Source of the DNA: Sphingomonas aurea
GTDB lineage: Bacteria > Pseudomonadota > Alphaproteobacteria > Sphingomonadales > Sphingomonadaceae
Assembly (NCBI RefSeq): GCF_030678875.1
Contig: NZ_JAUUDS010000007.1
Span: 62,001-126,000, forward strand
Length of the DNA: 64,000 bases
Direction of reading: 5' to 3'
Below, in pieces: positions 28,803-37,955 of the stretch. Both the position numbers and the translations under genes were made by a program. How positions within the stretch are numbered: position 1 is the first letter of the stretch; every line of letters begins with the position of its first letter. The notes beneath the pieces were generated by a model. It had not been told where the DNA came from. It did no database searches and saw only the letters and a list, made by a program, of their open reading frames with translations.

Positions 28803-29696
28803 CTAAATGGCGTCCAGCGCAGCACGTCGCGCCTCACGCGCGGAGCGCGTCGTCGTGCCGACGCAGGCAAGGGTGATTGCCGCAATGCCGCTCCATTGGG
28901 TGACGCTCAGCCGCTCGTGAAGAATGATGATGCCGGCTACCGCGCTGACGGCTGGCGACGCGCTCATCAGCACACCGAAGACGCTGCGTGGCAGATGCCG
29001 GAGTGCGAACAGGTCGAGCAGGAACGGCATCGCGCTCGACAGCGCCGCCACTACCAGGCCGAACGCCAGCACACGCGGTTCGAGCAGCGCCGCCCCCGCA
29101 TGACCGATACCGAACGGCAGGACGACGAGTGACGCGATCACCATGCCGACCGCGACACCCCGATTACCGTGCCCGGCCACCCTGCTCCCGACAGCGACGT
29201 AGAGGCCCCAGCACAGGGCGGCGGCAAGCGCGAAGGCGACGCCGCGTGGATCGAGCCCGTCCGCCGCCGAGCCGAGCGGCAGCAATGCCAGCCCCAGCGC
29301 CGCAAAGCCGATCCAGAGCAGATCCAAGACACGGCGCGATGTAATCATGGCGACCGCGAGCGGGCCCAGCACCTCGATCGATATCGCTATGCCGACGGGA
29401 ATGTACGCGAAGGCCCGATAGATCAGCAGGTTCATCGCGCCGATCATGACTCCGTAGAGCAGCAGGCCGGGCCAGTCCGAGGCGGTCAAGCGCAGGGTCC
29501 ATGGCTGGAACATCGCCGTCAGCAGCATCGCCGCGATACCAATGCGCAGCGCGGCCACGCCCTCCGGCCCCACCAAGGGGAAGATCGTTTTGGCGACCGC
29601 GGCGCCGATCTGAAGCGAGACGAGCGAGGCGACCGCCGCTGCGACTGGTAGCTTACTGGCCTGCATCACGAGTATCCCCATCGTCTGGGGCATCAT
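28803..29696 (-). CDS. EamA/RhtA-like inner-membrane exporter
   Basis: A 297-residue protein with about ten transmembrane segments, arranged as two EamA halves. It most resembles RhtA-type threonine/homoserine exporters (LLIYRAFAYIPVGIAISIEVLGPL; FGVLMSASPAVSAVAGIIIL). It probably exports an amino acid or related metabolite. The divergent Lrp/AsnC regulator gene 101 bases away is a likely controller, as such pairs commonly respond to an amino acid. The 182 bases after its stop hold no gene I can support. Confidence 0.85.
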   Translation of the reverse strand: MMPQTMGILVMQASKLPVAAAVASLVSLQIGAAVAKTIFPLVGPEGVAALRIGIAAMLLTAMFQPWTLRLTASDWPGLLLYGVMIGAMNLLIYRAFAYIPVGIAISIEVLGPLAVAMITSRRVLDLLWIGFAALGLALLPLGSAADGLDPRGVAFALAAALCWGLYVAVGSRVAGHGNRGVAVGMVIASLVVLPFGIGHAGAALLEPRVLAFGLVVAALSSAMPFLLDLFALRHLPRSVFGVLMSASPAVSAVAGIIILHERLSVTQWSGIAAITLACVGTTTRSAREARRAALDAI

Positions 29697-29715
29697 ATAC
29701 CCCCATCAATGCGCG

Positions 29716-29742
29716 ATTTCCGATCTTTCTCCGGCAGGAAAT
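29716..29742. promoter_or_regulatory. Candidate Lrp-type dyad in the EamA/Lrp divergent region
   Basis: ATTTCC at 29716-29721 and GGAAAT at 29737-29742 form an inverted pair with 15 bases between them, midway between the divergent starts. Lrp/AsnC proteins bind AT-flanked dyads of this general kind next to their own gene. The match is short and could be chance. Confidence 0.35.
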
Positions 29743-29797
29743 GCACTAACGGTAGCGTAATCGGCCACACGATCATCGTTTCTTGGAGTTTTCTGCG

Positions 29798-30253
29798 ATG
29801 CCCAGACTCGACGCGATCGACCGGCGGATCCTTGGCGTGCTCTCGGTGGAGGGACGCCTGTCCACGGTGGACGTCGCCGAGCGCGTCGGGCTTTCACCGA
29901 CTCCCTGTGGTCGGCGAATCCGCGAGCTGGAAAAGGCGGGCGTGATCGAGGGCTATGCTGCCCGCCTCGATTCAGCCGCTCTGGGACTGACGGTCTGCGT
30001 GATGGTCTCGGTCAGGCTCGACCGGCACCATCCGGACGGCCATGCGCAATTTGTCGATGCGGTGCGGCAGCGTCCGGAGATCACCGAATGCCTGCTGGTT
30101 ACCGGCAGCTACGATTACCTGCTGCGCATCTGGCTGTCCGACGTCGCCGCGCTCGCCGACTTCGTATCGAAGGTGTTGCAGGGCATTCCGGGCGTAGGCG
30201 AAACGTCGACGATGGTCGTGCTTGCGGCTCCGGTGACGCGCCCCTTGATCTAG
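29798..30253 (+). CDS. Lrp/AsnC family transcriptional regulator
   Basis: A 151-residue regulator. The N-terminal helix-turn-helix reads LDAIDRRILGVLSVEGRLS and VDVAERVGLSPTPCGRRIRELE. The C-terminal RAM ligand-binding domain has the TGSYDYLLRIWL core. The TPCGRR recognition helix is typical. A TTG five codons upstream is an alternative start, but the ATG at 29798 matches the family. It is divergent from the EamA exporter, its likely target. Confidence 0.92.
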   Translation: MPRLDAIDRRILGVLSVEGRLSTVDVAERVGLSPTPCGRRIRELEKAGVIEGYAARLDSAALGLTVCVMVSVRLDRHHPDGHAQFVDAVRQRPEITECLLVTGSYDYLLRIWLSDVAALADFVSKVLQGIPGVGETSTMVVLAAPVTRPLI

Positions 30254-30411
30254 ACCCACGCGCAGCATCGCGCGGTGGCCGAAGATCATCCAGGTCGATC
30301 GTGTCAGGCCCGTGCGCGTGGCGTCGACGAGCCATTCGGCGGCCGGTACTGCCACCATCATCGCCTCGCCTGCCGACGCGCCTCTCGCTCCGGCCCGGCG
30401 GCCAAGGGTTC

Positions 30412-30430
30412 CTCCCCGCACGGCGGGGAG
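30412..30430. repeat. Short GC-rich hairpin after msrA
   Basis: A stem CTCCCCG / CGGGGAG with a 5-base loop, 9 bases beyond the msrA stop. It may end both the msrA and the convergent Lrp-gene transcripts. The 186-base gap around it shows no supported gene. Confidence 0.65.
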
Positions 30431-30439
30431 GAGCTTGGA

Positions 30440-30979
30440 TCAGGCGGCGACCGACTTCGCGCGGGCAGCGAAGCTCTTGCGCAGCTTCTGGAGCTTGGGC
30501 GGGATCACCGCCATGCAATAGGGGTTCGAGCGGCCCGAGGTTTCCCAGTAATCCTGGTGGTAATCCTCGGCCGGATACCAGTTGTCGGCCTGCTCTATCG
30601 TGGTGACGATCGGCTGGTCGAGGTCGGCCTGGGCGCGGGCGATCGCCTGATTGGCCTGTTCCTCCTGCATCACCGTCGCCGGGAAGATCGCCGAGCGGTA
30701 CTGGGTGCCGACGTCATTGCCCTGGCGGTTCAGCTGGGTCGGATCATGGGTCGCGAAGAAGATGTCGAGGATGTCGCCGAGCGAAACCTGTTCGGGATCG
30801 AAGCCGACGCGGATCGCCTCGGCATGGCCGGTGCCGCCGCTGCATACCTCGCGATAGGTGGGATCCTCGGTGTGGCCGCCGATATAGCCGCTCTCGACGC
30901 TCTCGACGCCGATCACGTCCTTGAACACCGCCTCGGTGCACCAGAAACAGCCACCGGCCAGGGTTAAATAGTCGGTCAT
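30440..30979 (-). CDS. msrA: Peptide methionine sulfoxide reductase A
   Basis: A 179-residue MsrA that repairs methionine-S-sulfoxide in proteins. The catalytic [11 protein letters not shown] has Cys11 and Cys14 from the chosen start, followed by [38 protein letters not shown] and the C-terminal YHQDYW. No secretion signal is visible from the ATG at 30979, so it is cytosolic. A longer frame to 31045 exists but would overlap the galE leader and lacks support. Confidence 0.95.
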   Translation of the reverse strand: MTDYLTLAGGCFWCTEAVFKDVIGVESVESGYIGGHTEDPTYREVCSGGTGHAEAIRVGFDPEQVSLGDILDIFFATHDPTQLNRQGNDVGTQYRSAIFPATVMQEEQANQAIARAQADLDQPIVTTIEQADNWYPAEDYHQDYWETSGRSNPYCMAVIPPKLQKLRKSFAARAKSVAA

Positions 30980-31043
30980 GAAGTCGATCTCCTTTGCCCA
31001 GATGTAGGAAGCGGCTAGGGCGGCTGCAAACGGAGGCGGCGAC

Positions 31044-32030
31044 ATGGCGGTGATGGTGACGGGCGGGGCGGGCTATATCGGCAGCCACGCGGTGCTGGCG
31101 CTGCTCGACGCGGGGCACGAGGTCGTCGTGGTCGACAATCTCGTCACCGGGTTCGACTGGGCGGTCGACGGGCGCGCGACGTTGGTCGAATGCGATGTGG
31201 CCGACGAGGGGCGGGTGCGTGCGGCGATTCGGGGGCATCATGTCGACGCGATCATGCACTTCGCCGGATCGGTGGTGGTGCCGGAGTCGGTCAGCGTTCC
31301 GCTCAAATATTACCGCAACAACACCGCAGCTTCGCGATCGCTGATCGAGAGTGCGGTGGTGGAGGGGGTGACGCACTTCATCTTCTCCTCGACCGCCGCG
31401 ACCTATGGCACGCCCGAGCGGGTGCCGGTGGCGGAGGGCGACCCGACCGTGCCGATCAATCCGTACGGCATGTCGAAGCTGATGACCGAGGCGATGCTGC
31501 GCGACGTCGCGGCGGCGCACCCGATCAACTATGCGGCGCTGCGCTATTTCAACGTCGCGGGGGCCGATCCGCAGGGTCGGTCGGGCCAGTCGACCGCGGG
31601 GGCGACGCACCTCATCAAGGTGGCGGTCGAGGCGGCGACCGGGCGGCGGAGCCATGTCTCGGTGTTCGGCACCGACTTCCCGACGCGCGACGGGACGGGG
31701 GTGCGCGACTATATCCACGTCTCGGACCTGGCAGCGGCGCATGTCGCGGCGCTCGACCTGCTGCGCGCCGAGCCGGGGCGGAGCCACACGCTGAACGCCG
31801 GTTATGGGCGCGGATTCTCGGTCAGCGAGGTGCTCGACGCGGTCGACCGCGTGACCAACATGACGATCGAGCGGCGGCTGGAGGGGCGGCGCGCGGGCGA
31901 TCCGGCCGAGCTGATCGCCGACAACGGCGCGATCCTGGCGGCGCTGCCGTGGCGGCCGGCACGCGACGACCTGGAGACGATCGTGCGCGACGCGCTGGCG
32001 TGGGAGCGGACGCTGGCCGAGCGGGGCTAA
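31044..32030 (+). CDS. galE: UDP-glucose 4-epimerase
   Basis: A 328-residue short-chain-dehydrogenase epimerase. It has the NAD-binding [12 protein letters not shown] at the N-terminus, the catalytic SST at 115-117 and YGMSK with Tyr141 and Lys145. C-terminal segments are [12 protein letters not shown] and [10 protein letters not shown]. It interconverts UDP-glucose and UDP-galactose for surface polysaccharide or galactose use. A GH2 beta-galactosidase is encoded 30 kb away in this window. It ends convergently with the PAP2 gene, overlapping by 4 bases. Confidence 0.93.
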   Translation: MAVMVTGGAGYIGSHAVLALLDAGHEVVVVDNLVTGFDWAVDGRATLVECDVADEGRVRAAIRGHHVDAIMHFAGSVVVPESVSVPLKYYRNNTAASRSLIESAVVEGVTHFIFSSTAATYGTPERVPVAEGDPTVPINPYGMSKLMTEAMLRDVAAAHPINYAALRYFNVAGADPQGRSGQSTAGATHLIKVAVEAATGRRSHVSVFGTDFPTRDGTGVRDYIHVSDLAAAHVAALDLLRAEPGRSHTLNAGYGRGFSVSEVLDAVDRVTNMTIERRLEGRRAGDPAELIADNGAILAALPWRPARDDLETIVRDALAWERTLAERG

Positions 32031-32692
32031 CCCCGCTCGCCACCGATCGCGGCGCGGGTAAAGGCGGTGGCCCACCACCAGCCGAGCGCCCAGAGCGTGC
32101 CGAAGCTCCAGCCGGCGAGCACGTCGGACGGCCAGTGGACGCCGAGATAGACGCGGCTCGACCCGACCGCGCCGGTCAGGAACACGGCGGCGGCGAACAG
32201 GTAGCGGCGGGCCCGCCGCTGCCGCACCACCTGCGCGGCGAGCGCGGCGAGCGTCAGGTAGACGACCGCGCTGGAGGCGGCGTGGCCGGACGGGAAGCTG
32301 GCGCTCGACACCGGCACCAGATGGTCGACCAGTGTCGGCCGGGCCCGCCCGACGAACTGTTTGACGAGGTCCACCGCATAGCCGCCCGATGCGGTCGCCA
32401 GCAGCAGCATGGTCGCGGTCAGCCACAGCCGCTGGACCAGCAGGAAGCCGGCGACCAGCGCGACCACCAGCGTGAGTACCGTGCCGCCGCCGAGTGCGGT
32501 CAGGTTCACCGCGACCTGCGGCAGCCACGGCGGACCACCCCAGGCGCGCAGCCCGGTCATGATCGCCCGGTCGGCGGCGAAGGGCATGCGGTCGACGAGG
32601 GCGCCGAGGCAGAGGACGACGATCGCCGCCAGCGCGAGCGTGGCGAGGCCGGCAAGCTCGCGGGGCAGGCGGCGGCGGTGCGGTTCGGTCAT
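32027..32692 (-). CDS. PAP2 family membrane phosphatase
   Basis: A 221-residue integral membrane phosphatase with about six hydrophobic segments. The three PAP2 motifs are present: KQFVGRARP, SFPSGHAASSA and SRVYLGVHWPSDVLAGW. It could act on undecaprenyl pyrophosphate, phosphatidic acid or a related lipid phosphate; sequence does not decide. Its stop overlaps the galE stop region in convergent orientation. Confidence 0.9.
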   Translation of the reverse strand: MTEPHRRRLPRELAGLATLALAAIVVLCLGALVDRMPFAADRAIMTGLRAWGGPPWLPQVAVNLTALGGGTVLTLVVALVAGFLLVQRLWLTATMLLLATASGGYAVDLVKQFVGRARPTLVDHLVPVSSASFPSGHAASSAVVYLTLAALAAQVVRQRRARRYLFAAAVFLTGAVGSSRVYLGVHWPSDVLAGWSFGTLWALGWWWATAFTRAAIGGERG

Positions 32693-32758
32693 CGGACGGG
32701 GCGTACACGGCGGTGAGACCGACGGCCAGTTGGTGGCCGTCAGGTCATGCCGGGACGT

Positions 32759-33400
32759 TTACGGGGCCACGAACGTCGTAGTGGTGATCCGGTGGACCAC
32801 CGCGACGGGATTGCCGGCGATGGTCGCGGGGCCGTCCTGCCGGGCGGCGGTGAGGAGATAGCGGCCCTTGTCCGGCGTCGGCACGTCGAACGCGCCCCGG
32901 TCGTCCGTCGTCAGCTTCACCTCGCGGCGGGCGGGGGTGACGAGGGTGACGGCGGCGTTCGGCACGGGGCGGCCGTCGCGCCGAAGGACGAAGCGGCTGG
33001 CGTCGGGCGCCTCGGGCGCGATCTCGAACGGCAGGCGGGTGGCTGCGGTCGTGCGGCCGGCGCGGGCGTAGTAGACGACCGTCTCCTGCTTGCCGGCCGG
33101 GCCCCAGGGCGCGAAGACGCGGTCGTCCCAGGCGTGGACGTCGCCGACGGGGACGGCGGCTTCGAGATAGCCGGCCCGGCGGATCAGGACGGGGCGGGCG
33201 GGCGCCTTGCCGCTGCGACCGAGGATGATCGGCGCCTTCAGCTTGGCGAACTCCGGATCGCCGCCGGGCGGTGGTACCTCGGCCGGCTCGCCCAGATAGA
33301 TGCGTGCGGGGCCGTTGCCGTCGCGCTCGATCCAGACCTCGTGCGCCTGTGCGGCGACGGGCAGGACGAGGAGCAGCGCGGTCAGAAAGGGCTTGGTCAT
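32759..33400 (-). CDS. DUF4198 exported protein (metal-linked)
   Basis: A 213-residue exported protein with a clear signal peptide (MTKPFLTALLLVLPVAAQA). Predicted cleavage leaves a new N-terminal histidine (HEVWIERDG). An Ig-like C-terminal domain (about 135-190, RRDGRPVPNAAVTLVTPA) follows. I assign DUF4198, a family found beside nickel, cobalt and iron transport genes. It is last in the iron-uptake operon and overlaps the DUF3325 gene by 4 bases. A metal-handling role is inference from context. Confidence 0.8.
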   Translation of the reverse strand: MTKPFLTALLLVLPVAAQAHEVWIERDGNGPARIYLGEPAEVPPPGGDPEFAKLKAPIILGRSGKAPARPVLIRRAGYLEAAVPVGDVHAWDDRVFAPWGPAGKQETVVYYARAGRTTAATRLPFEIAPEAPDASRFVLRRDGRPVPNAAVTLVTPARREVKLTTDDRGAFDVPTPDKGRYLLTAARQDGPATIAGNPVAVVHRITTTTFVAP

Positions 33401-33693
33401 CGGGTGGCTCCTTTGCCGCTCGCGTGGCGGGCGGGGATCAGGTGGAGGGCGAGGAAGACGAGCCCGGCGGCAAGCATGACCAGACCGGTCCAGACCACCG
33501 GCCCGAACACCCAGCCGCGCGCAGCGATCGCGGCCGGGAAACTGGCGGCGAGCAGCACCCAGGCGATGCCGCGCAGCCGCCGAACCGTGCGCGGGGCAGG
33601 GCGGTGGCCGAAGCGGTGGCGGTGATGCTCGTCGGTGGCGAGCGCGAGGAGTGCGAGGGCGGCGACCGCCAGCAGCAGGGCGAGGAGGGTCAC
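33397..33693 (-). CDS. DUF3325 small membrane protein
   Basis: A 98-residue protein with about three hydrophobic segments (4-19, 44-60, 65-86). It carries a histidine-rich loop TDEHHRHRFGHR at about residues 20-31. This fits DUF3325, which typically follows a PepSY membrane protein in iron-uptake operons. It overlaps its neighbours by 4 bases on each side, so co-translation is likely. Function unknown; the His-rich loop could bind metal. Confidence 0.8.
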   Translation of the reverse strand: MTLLALLLAVAALALLALATDEHHRHRFGHRPAPRTVRRLRGIAWVLLAASFPAAIAARGWVFGPVVWTGLVMLAAGLVFLALHLIPARHASGKGATR

Positions 33694-35294
33694 TCTGCAG
33701 GCTCCAGCACAGGCTCGGCGACGGCGCTCGCGACCCGGGTCCGGCGGGCCGGGCGGATGGCGGCGCGGTGGCGCGCGGTGCGGCGCGCGACCAAGAGGAA
33801 GCCGAGGCCGAAGACGAGCAGCCCGGTGTCGATCCCGGCCAGCATGAAATCGCCGGTGACGAGCGAGGTGAGGAGGCCGTGCCGGGTCGCCAGCGCGTTA
33901 TAGACCGGCAGGCCGATCAGCAGCGCGCCGGTGCCGGCGAGCAGCGTGGTCCACGCCACCCGGCGCGACGCGAGCAGCGTTACCGCAAAGGCGAGCGCCC
34001 AGACGATGAAGAGGCAGTGCACCTCCCACTCCGCCCGACCTTTCAAGCCGACCGGCAGCAGCCGGTTCGCCCAGAGAAAGGCGGCGATGCCAAACGGGAA
34101 GCCGCCGATCACCGCGACGTTCAGCCCGTCGACGATGCGGAAGCCGAGATGCGGGCGGGCGGGATCGGGCAGTTTCTCGCGCCGCTTGACCGTCCACAGC
34201 ACCAGTCCGCTCGCGACCATCAGCGTGCCGGCGACGCCGCAGAGGAAATAGATCCAGCGCAGCCCGGTATCGGCGAAGCGCCCGGCGTGAAGGCCGACCA
34301 TGACGCCCGCAGTGGCACTGGCGGCGCCGGGATCGGGCGCACGCCAGATCAGCCGGCCCGAGACACCGTCATAGGCGAGGCGCGGCGAGCGGGCCGACAG
34401 GGTCGAGGCGGGGCTCTGGCCCAGCGTGATGCGCGCGGCGGCGTCGCCAGGATCGCTGACCTCGATATAGCCGATCGGTCCGCCCAGCCGGCCTTCCGCA
34501 TCGGCGACGACGCGGGTGAGGGGGACCAGCGGGGCAGGGCGGTTCGCGCGGGTCACCTCGCCCGCGGTGGGGAACAGGTGCGCGGCGACCTTCGTCTGGT
34601 CGGTATAGTTGGCGACGACCGCCCAGGGCATCAGCAGCGCCATCAGCGTGACGAGGCCGGTATAGGTCATCATCAAGTGGAAGGGCAGCGCCAGCACCGC
34701 GCTGGCGTTGTGCCCGTCGAGCCACGAACGCTGCCCCTTGTGCCGGCGCAGCGTGAAGAAATCGCGGAAGATCTTCTTGTGGGTGACGATGCCCGACAGG
34801 ATCGCGACCAGCATCATCATCGCGGCGACACCGACCAGCCAGCGCGCCCAGATCACCGGCATGTAGTGGAGGTCGAAGTGGAAGCGGTAGAAGAAGTCGC
34901 CGCCGCGAGTCTCGCGCGCGGTCGAAACCTGCCCGTCGGCGCCGATCAGCGCCTGAGTGTCGCCGCGCCCGCGCCGGCCGCGTCGACCGCGCGGCGCCTC
35001 ACCCTTCTTTTCGGCCGGGATCCAGAAGGTCTGCGCGCCGGGCGACCGTTCGCTGGGCATGGTGATGAACCAGCTCTGCGCGTCGGGCGCCTTGCGCGCC
35101 AGGAAGCGCTGGGTGGCCGCCAGCACCTGCATCGGCTGCTCGACCCGCGCCAGTTCCGGGCGCATCCAGCGGTTCATCCCCTCGCGCCAGAAGGCGATGG
35201 TGCCGGTGACGAAGACTAGGAACAGGATCCAGCCCAGCAGCATCCCCGACCAGGTGTGGAGGAACGACTGGGACTGGCGCAGGCTCTTGCTCAT
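33690..35294 (-). CDS. PepSY-associated TM protein (ferric-siderophore reductase-like)
   Basis: A 534-residue inner-membrane protein of the PepSY_TM family. It begins with a helix (FLHTWSGMLLGWILFLVFVT), followed by a long periplasmic part and further helices near 165-185, 215-245, 345-365 and in the C-terminal third. Conserved histidines occur in HTWSG and HFDLHYMP. Homologues downstream of TonB receptors are thought to reduce or unload ferric siderophores in the periplasm. An unusual basic stretch RGRRGRRGRG (about residue 105) lies in the loop. The ATG at 35294 overlaps the DUF3649 stop by 4 bases. Confidence 0.88.
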   Translation of the reverse strand: MSKSLRQSQSFLHTWSGMLLGWILFLVFVTGTIAFWREGMNRWMRPELARVEQPMQVLAATQRFLARKAPDAQSWFITMPSERSPGAQTFWIPAEKKGEAPRGRRGRRGRGDTQALIGADGQVSTARETRGGDFFYRFHFDLHYMPVIWARWLVGVAAMMMLVAILSGIVTHKKIFRDFFTLRRHKGQRSWLDGHNASAVLALPFHLMMTYTGLVTLMALLMPWAVVANYTDQTKVAAHLFPTAGEVTRANRPAPLVPLTRVVADAEGRLGGPIGYIEVSDPGDAAARITLGQSPASTLSARSPRLAYDGVSGRLIWRAPDPGAASATAGVMVGLHAGRFADTGLRWIYFLCGVAGTLMVASGLVLWTVKRREKLPDPARPHLGFRIVDGLNVAVIGGFPFGIAAFLWANRLLPVGLKGRAEWEVHCLFIVWALAFAVTLLASRRVAWTTLLAGTGALLIGLPVYNALATRHGLLTSLVTGDFMLAGIDTGLLVFGLGFLLVARRTARHRAAIRPARRTRVASAVAEPVLEPAE

Positions 35295-35614
35295 GACAGG
35301 CGCCCTCCACTCAGGATCGAGGCCCAGGTGATCGCCGCCGCGACCCCGCCGATCAGGGCGAGCGTCCAGACCGCACGCCAGCCGCTGCGCGCGAAGAACG
35401 ACCACATGGCGGCCACCGCGCAGATGACGAAGGCGACGAGCGTCGCCGCCACCGTCGCCTCGGCCCGGTCACCGGGCAGCAGCCGGGCGAGCGCCATCGC
35501 CCAGGCCGAGCCGACGGCATAGCCGAGCGGCACCGCCGCGACGACGCGCAGCACCATGTCGGTGCGCCGCCGCCACGCGGCGTTCGCCGCGCGCTCTGCC
35601 CGGGTGCCGGTCAC
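35291..35614 (-). CDS. DUF3649 small membrane protein
   Basis: A 107-residue protein with about three membrane helices (near 23-45, 55-73 and 80-98). It fits DUF3649, recurrent between TonB siderophore receptors and PepSY proteins. It overlaps both neighbours by 4 bases. It probably assists the PepSY protein in the inner membrane; direct evidence is lacking. Confidence 0.82.
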   Translation of the reverse strand: MTGTRAERAANAAWRRRTDMVLRVVAAVPLGYAVGSAWAMALARLLPGDRAEATVAATLVAFVICAVAAMWSFFARSGWRAVWTLALIGGVAAAITWASILSGGRLS

Positions 35615-37845
35615 TGGAAGCTGTACCGCAGCGTCGCGAACACCGTCCGCGGGCTGCCATAGTAATTGCCGCGCGCGGTCGAGAAGATGCGCGCGTAATA
35701 GGTGCGGTCGAGCACGTTGTTGACGTTGACCGACACGCCCAGCCGGTCGTTGAACTTGTAGCCCGCACGCATGTCGAGCACCGCATAGCTGCCCTGGCGC
35801 ACGATCGTCGACAGCGTCCGCACGCCCGCCGCATTGACGGATGACGGGGTGCCGCCAAAGGTCGGGCCGAACCAGGTCAGCCCGCCGCCGATGCTCGCGC
35901 CCGCCAGCACCCCGCCGGCAGGGGCGTAGTTGGTGAAGGCCTTGGCCATGTGTTCCGGCGTGACGGGGACGAGCGAGCGCCCCTCGACCGCAGGGTTGAT
36001 GTCCTCGAGTAGCTTGGTCTTGGTATAGGTATAGCCGCCGTTGACCCGCCAGCCGGGCAGGATCTCGCCGGTCACCTCCGCTTCGATACCGCGGGCGCGG
36101 ACCTTGCCGAGCTGGTAGTAGAGGGTGGTGTCGACGGGGTCGTTGAACAGCCGGTTCTTCTGGGTGATCTGGTATGCGGCGAGCGCCAGCAGCAGCCGGT
36201 CGTTCATCAGCGACAGCTTGCTGCCGGCTTCGTACTGGTCGCCGACCATCGGATCGATGCCGTCGCCATCGGCGCGCTGGCGGCCGACCGGCTGTGCCTG
36301 GGGCGTGAAGCTGTCGGCGTAGCTGGCATAGAGGTTGAGGGCCGGTGTCACGTCCCAGACGATGCCGGCATAGGGGGTGAAGCGGTTCTCGATCGTGTAG
36401 CCGGTGCGGATGCCGCGGACCGGCAGCAGCGTCTGCGTGTCGGTATCGTACCAGGTCAGCCGCCCGCCGCCGATCAGGGTCAGCCCGGCGATCGGGCTGA
36501 GCCGCATCTGGCCGTAGATGCCGTACTGCTCGACATCGGTGGACGAGGCGCCATAGACCTGGCGCACGCAGGTGGCGGTGGTGACAGTCGCGCGCGAACA
36601 GTCGGCGCCCGAGCCCTGCACCGGGTAGAAGGGCAGCGGGCCGTACGGGTCCAGCGGCGGCTCGGCCGGCGACACGGGGTTATAGACGTCGATCCGCGCA
36701 TAGTTGGACAGGCGGGTGAAGTATGAACTGCCCGACGTCGCCTGATAGTCCGCACCCAGGATCAGCGTCTGGTCGCGGCCGAACAGCGGGAAGCTGCCGA
36801 TCGCGTTCATGTCGAACGAGCGGCTCTGCTGCTTGCTGTCGCCGCGATAGGCGATGTGGTTGGTGACGCCGCTCGCCGGGGTGACCGGCTGCGCGCCGAT
36901 ATAGGAGTAGACGTCGATCCGGTTCACATCGGTGTAGAGGCCGGTCGCGCGCAGCGTCCAGCGGTCCGACACGCGGTGTGCCAGCTCGACGAAGCCCGAC
37001 CAGGTCTCCGCATCGAAGCGGTTCCAGTCGGCGCCGAGATAGGTCGAGCGGCGGACGTCGAGCAGCTGCCCGTCGCTACCGTCCGCGCCGCCGCGCAGAC
37101 CCGGCAGGCCCGACTGGATGGCCGGGCGGAACCGGTCGTAATTGACCCCTGCGGTCAGCGTGGTGCGCTCGCCGATCCGCAGCGAGCCGACGACGAAGGC
37201 ATCCAGCCGGTTGCGATGGCCGACATCGAAGAACTGGTCCTGATCCTGCGCCATCACGCCGGCGCGCAGGCCCCCGGCGGTGCCCAGGGGCGTCGAGACG
37301 TCCAGCTCCAGCCGGATATTGTCGTAGCTGCCGTAACCGGCACTCGCCTGCATCTTAGCCGCATCAAGCGGGCGCTTGCGGACCAGGTTGATGCTGCCCG
37401 CCGGGTTGCCGGTGCCGCTGAACAGCCCGGCCGGGCCGCGCAGCACCTCCAGCCGCTCGTAGAAGAACAGGTCCGGGACGTTGGACGGAAAGCCGAGCGA
37501 TAGGGTCGGCACCCCGTCGATCAGGTAGTTGTTGATCGCGAAGCCGCGCGACAGGAACGACGGATCCTCGCTGCCGACGCCGTTGACGGTGACGCCGTTG
37601 GTCGCGGTCAGCGCGTCTTCCAGGGTGAAGAGGTTCTGCGCCTCGATCTGCTCGCGATCGATGACCGTGACGGTGTTGGGCACGTCCTTCAGCGGCGTGA
37701 CCGTCTTGCCGACCTCTCGCCCATAGCTTTTGCCGACGACGACGATCTCCTGATCCGTCGCGCCATCGGCCGGCGCTTCGGCAGCGGCGAGCGCCGGGTA
37801 TCCCAGCATCGCGACACCGCCCAGCAAGATAGAAAACACGCGCAC
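35611..37845 (-). CDS. TonB-dependent siderophore receptor
   Basis: A 744-residue outer-membrane receptor. There is a signal peptide (FSILLGGVAMLGYPALAAA), then a TonB-box region (DQEIVVVG), a plug domain (about 45-160, TPLKDVPNTVTVIDREQI ... LRGPAGLFSGTGNPAGSINL) and a 22-strand-type barrel ending in RYSFQ with a terminal aromatic. The SINLVRKRP stretch is typical of siderophore receptors. The GTG start at 37845 is chosen because GGGGGA lies 6 bases upstream and the signal peptide follows; an ATG at 37911 has no ribosome site. It heads a five-gene overlapping operon. Confidence 0.92.
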   Translation of the reverse strand: MRVFSILLGGVAMLGYPALAAAEAPADGATDQEIVVVGKSYGREVGKTVTPLKDVPNTVTVIDREQIEAQNLFTLEDALTATNGVTVNGVGSEDPSFLSRGFAINNYLIDGVPTLSLGFPSNVPDLFFYERLEVLRGPAGLFSGTGNPAGSINLVRKRPLDAAKMQASAGYGSYDNIRLELDVSTPLGTAGGLRAGVMAQDQDQFFDVGHRNRLDAFVVGSLRIGERTTLTAGVNYDRFRPAIQSGLPGLRGGADGSDGQLLDVRRSTYLGADWNRFDAETWSGFVELAHRVSDRWTLRATGLYTDVNRIDVYSYIGAQPVTPASGVTNHIAYRGDSKQQSRSFDMNAIGSFPLFGRDQTLILGADYQATSGSSYFTRLSNYARIDVYNPVSPAEPPLDPYGPLPFYPVQGSGADCSRATVTTATCVRQVYGASSTDVEQYGIYGQMRLSPIAGLTLIGGGRLTWYDTDTQTLLPVRGIRTGYTIENRFTPYAGIVWDVTPALNLYASYADSFTPQAQPVGRQRADGDGIDPMVGDQYEAGSKLSLMNDRLLLALAAYQITQKNRLFNDPVDTTLYYQLGKVRARGIEAEVTGEILPGWRVNGGYTYTKTKLLEDINPAVEGRSLVPVTPEHMAKAFTNYAPAGGVLAGASIGGGLTWFGPTFGGTPSSVNAAGVRTLSTIVRQGSYAVLDMRAGYKFNDRLGVSVNVNNVLDRTYYARIFSTARGNYYGSPRTVFATLRYSFQ

Positions 37846-37955
37846 TCTTCGTCCCCCGAAACTCGTTGTCGGGGGCTCCCTAGCGATCTCGTTCCTGCGA
37901 GTCACTAGCATTAGCGATGGTTCGTGAACTTTTTGTCAGCTAGGCCGGGCCGGGC

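Noticed and set aside
37860..37925. Fur box before the siderophore receptor
   Set aside because: TGCGAGTCACTAGCATT on the plus strand is only vaguely Fur-like, so I did not list it as a site.
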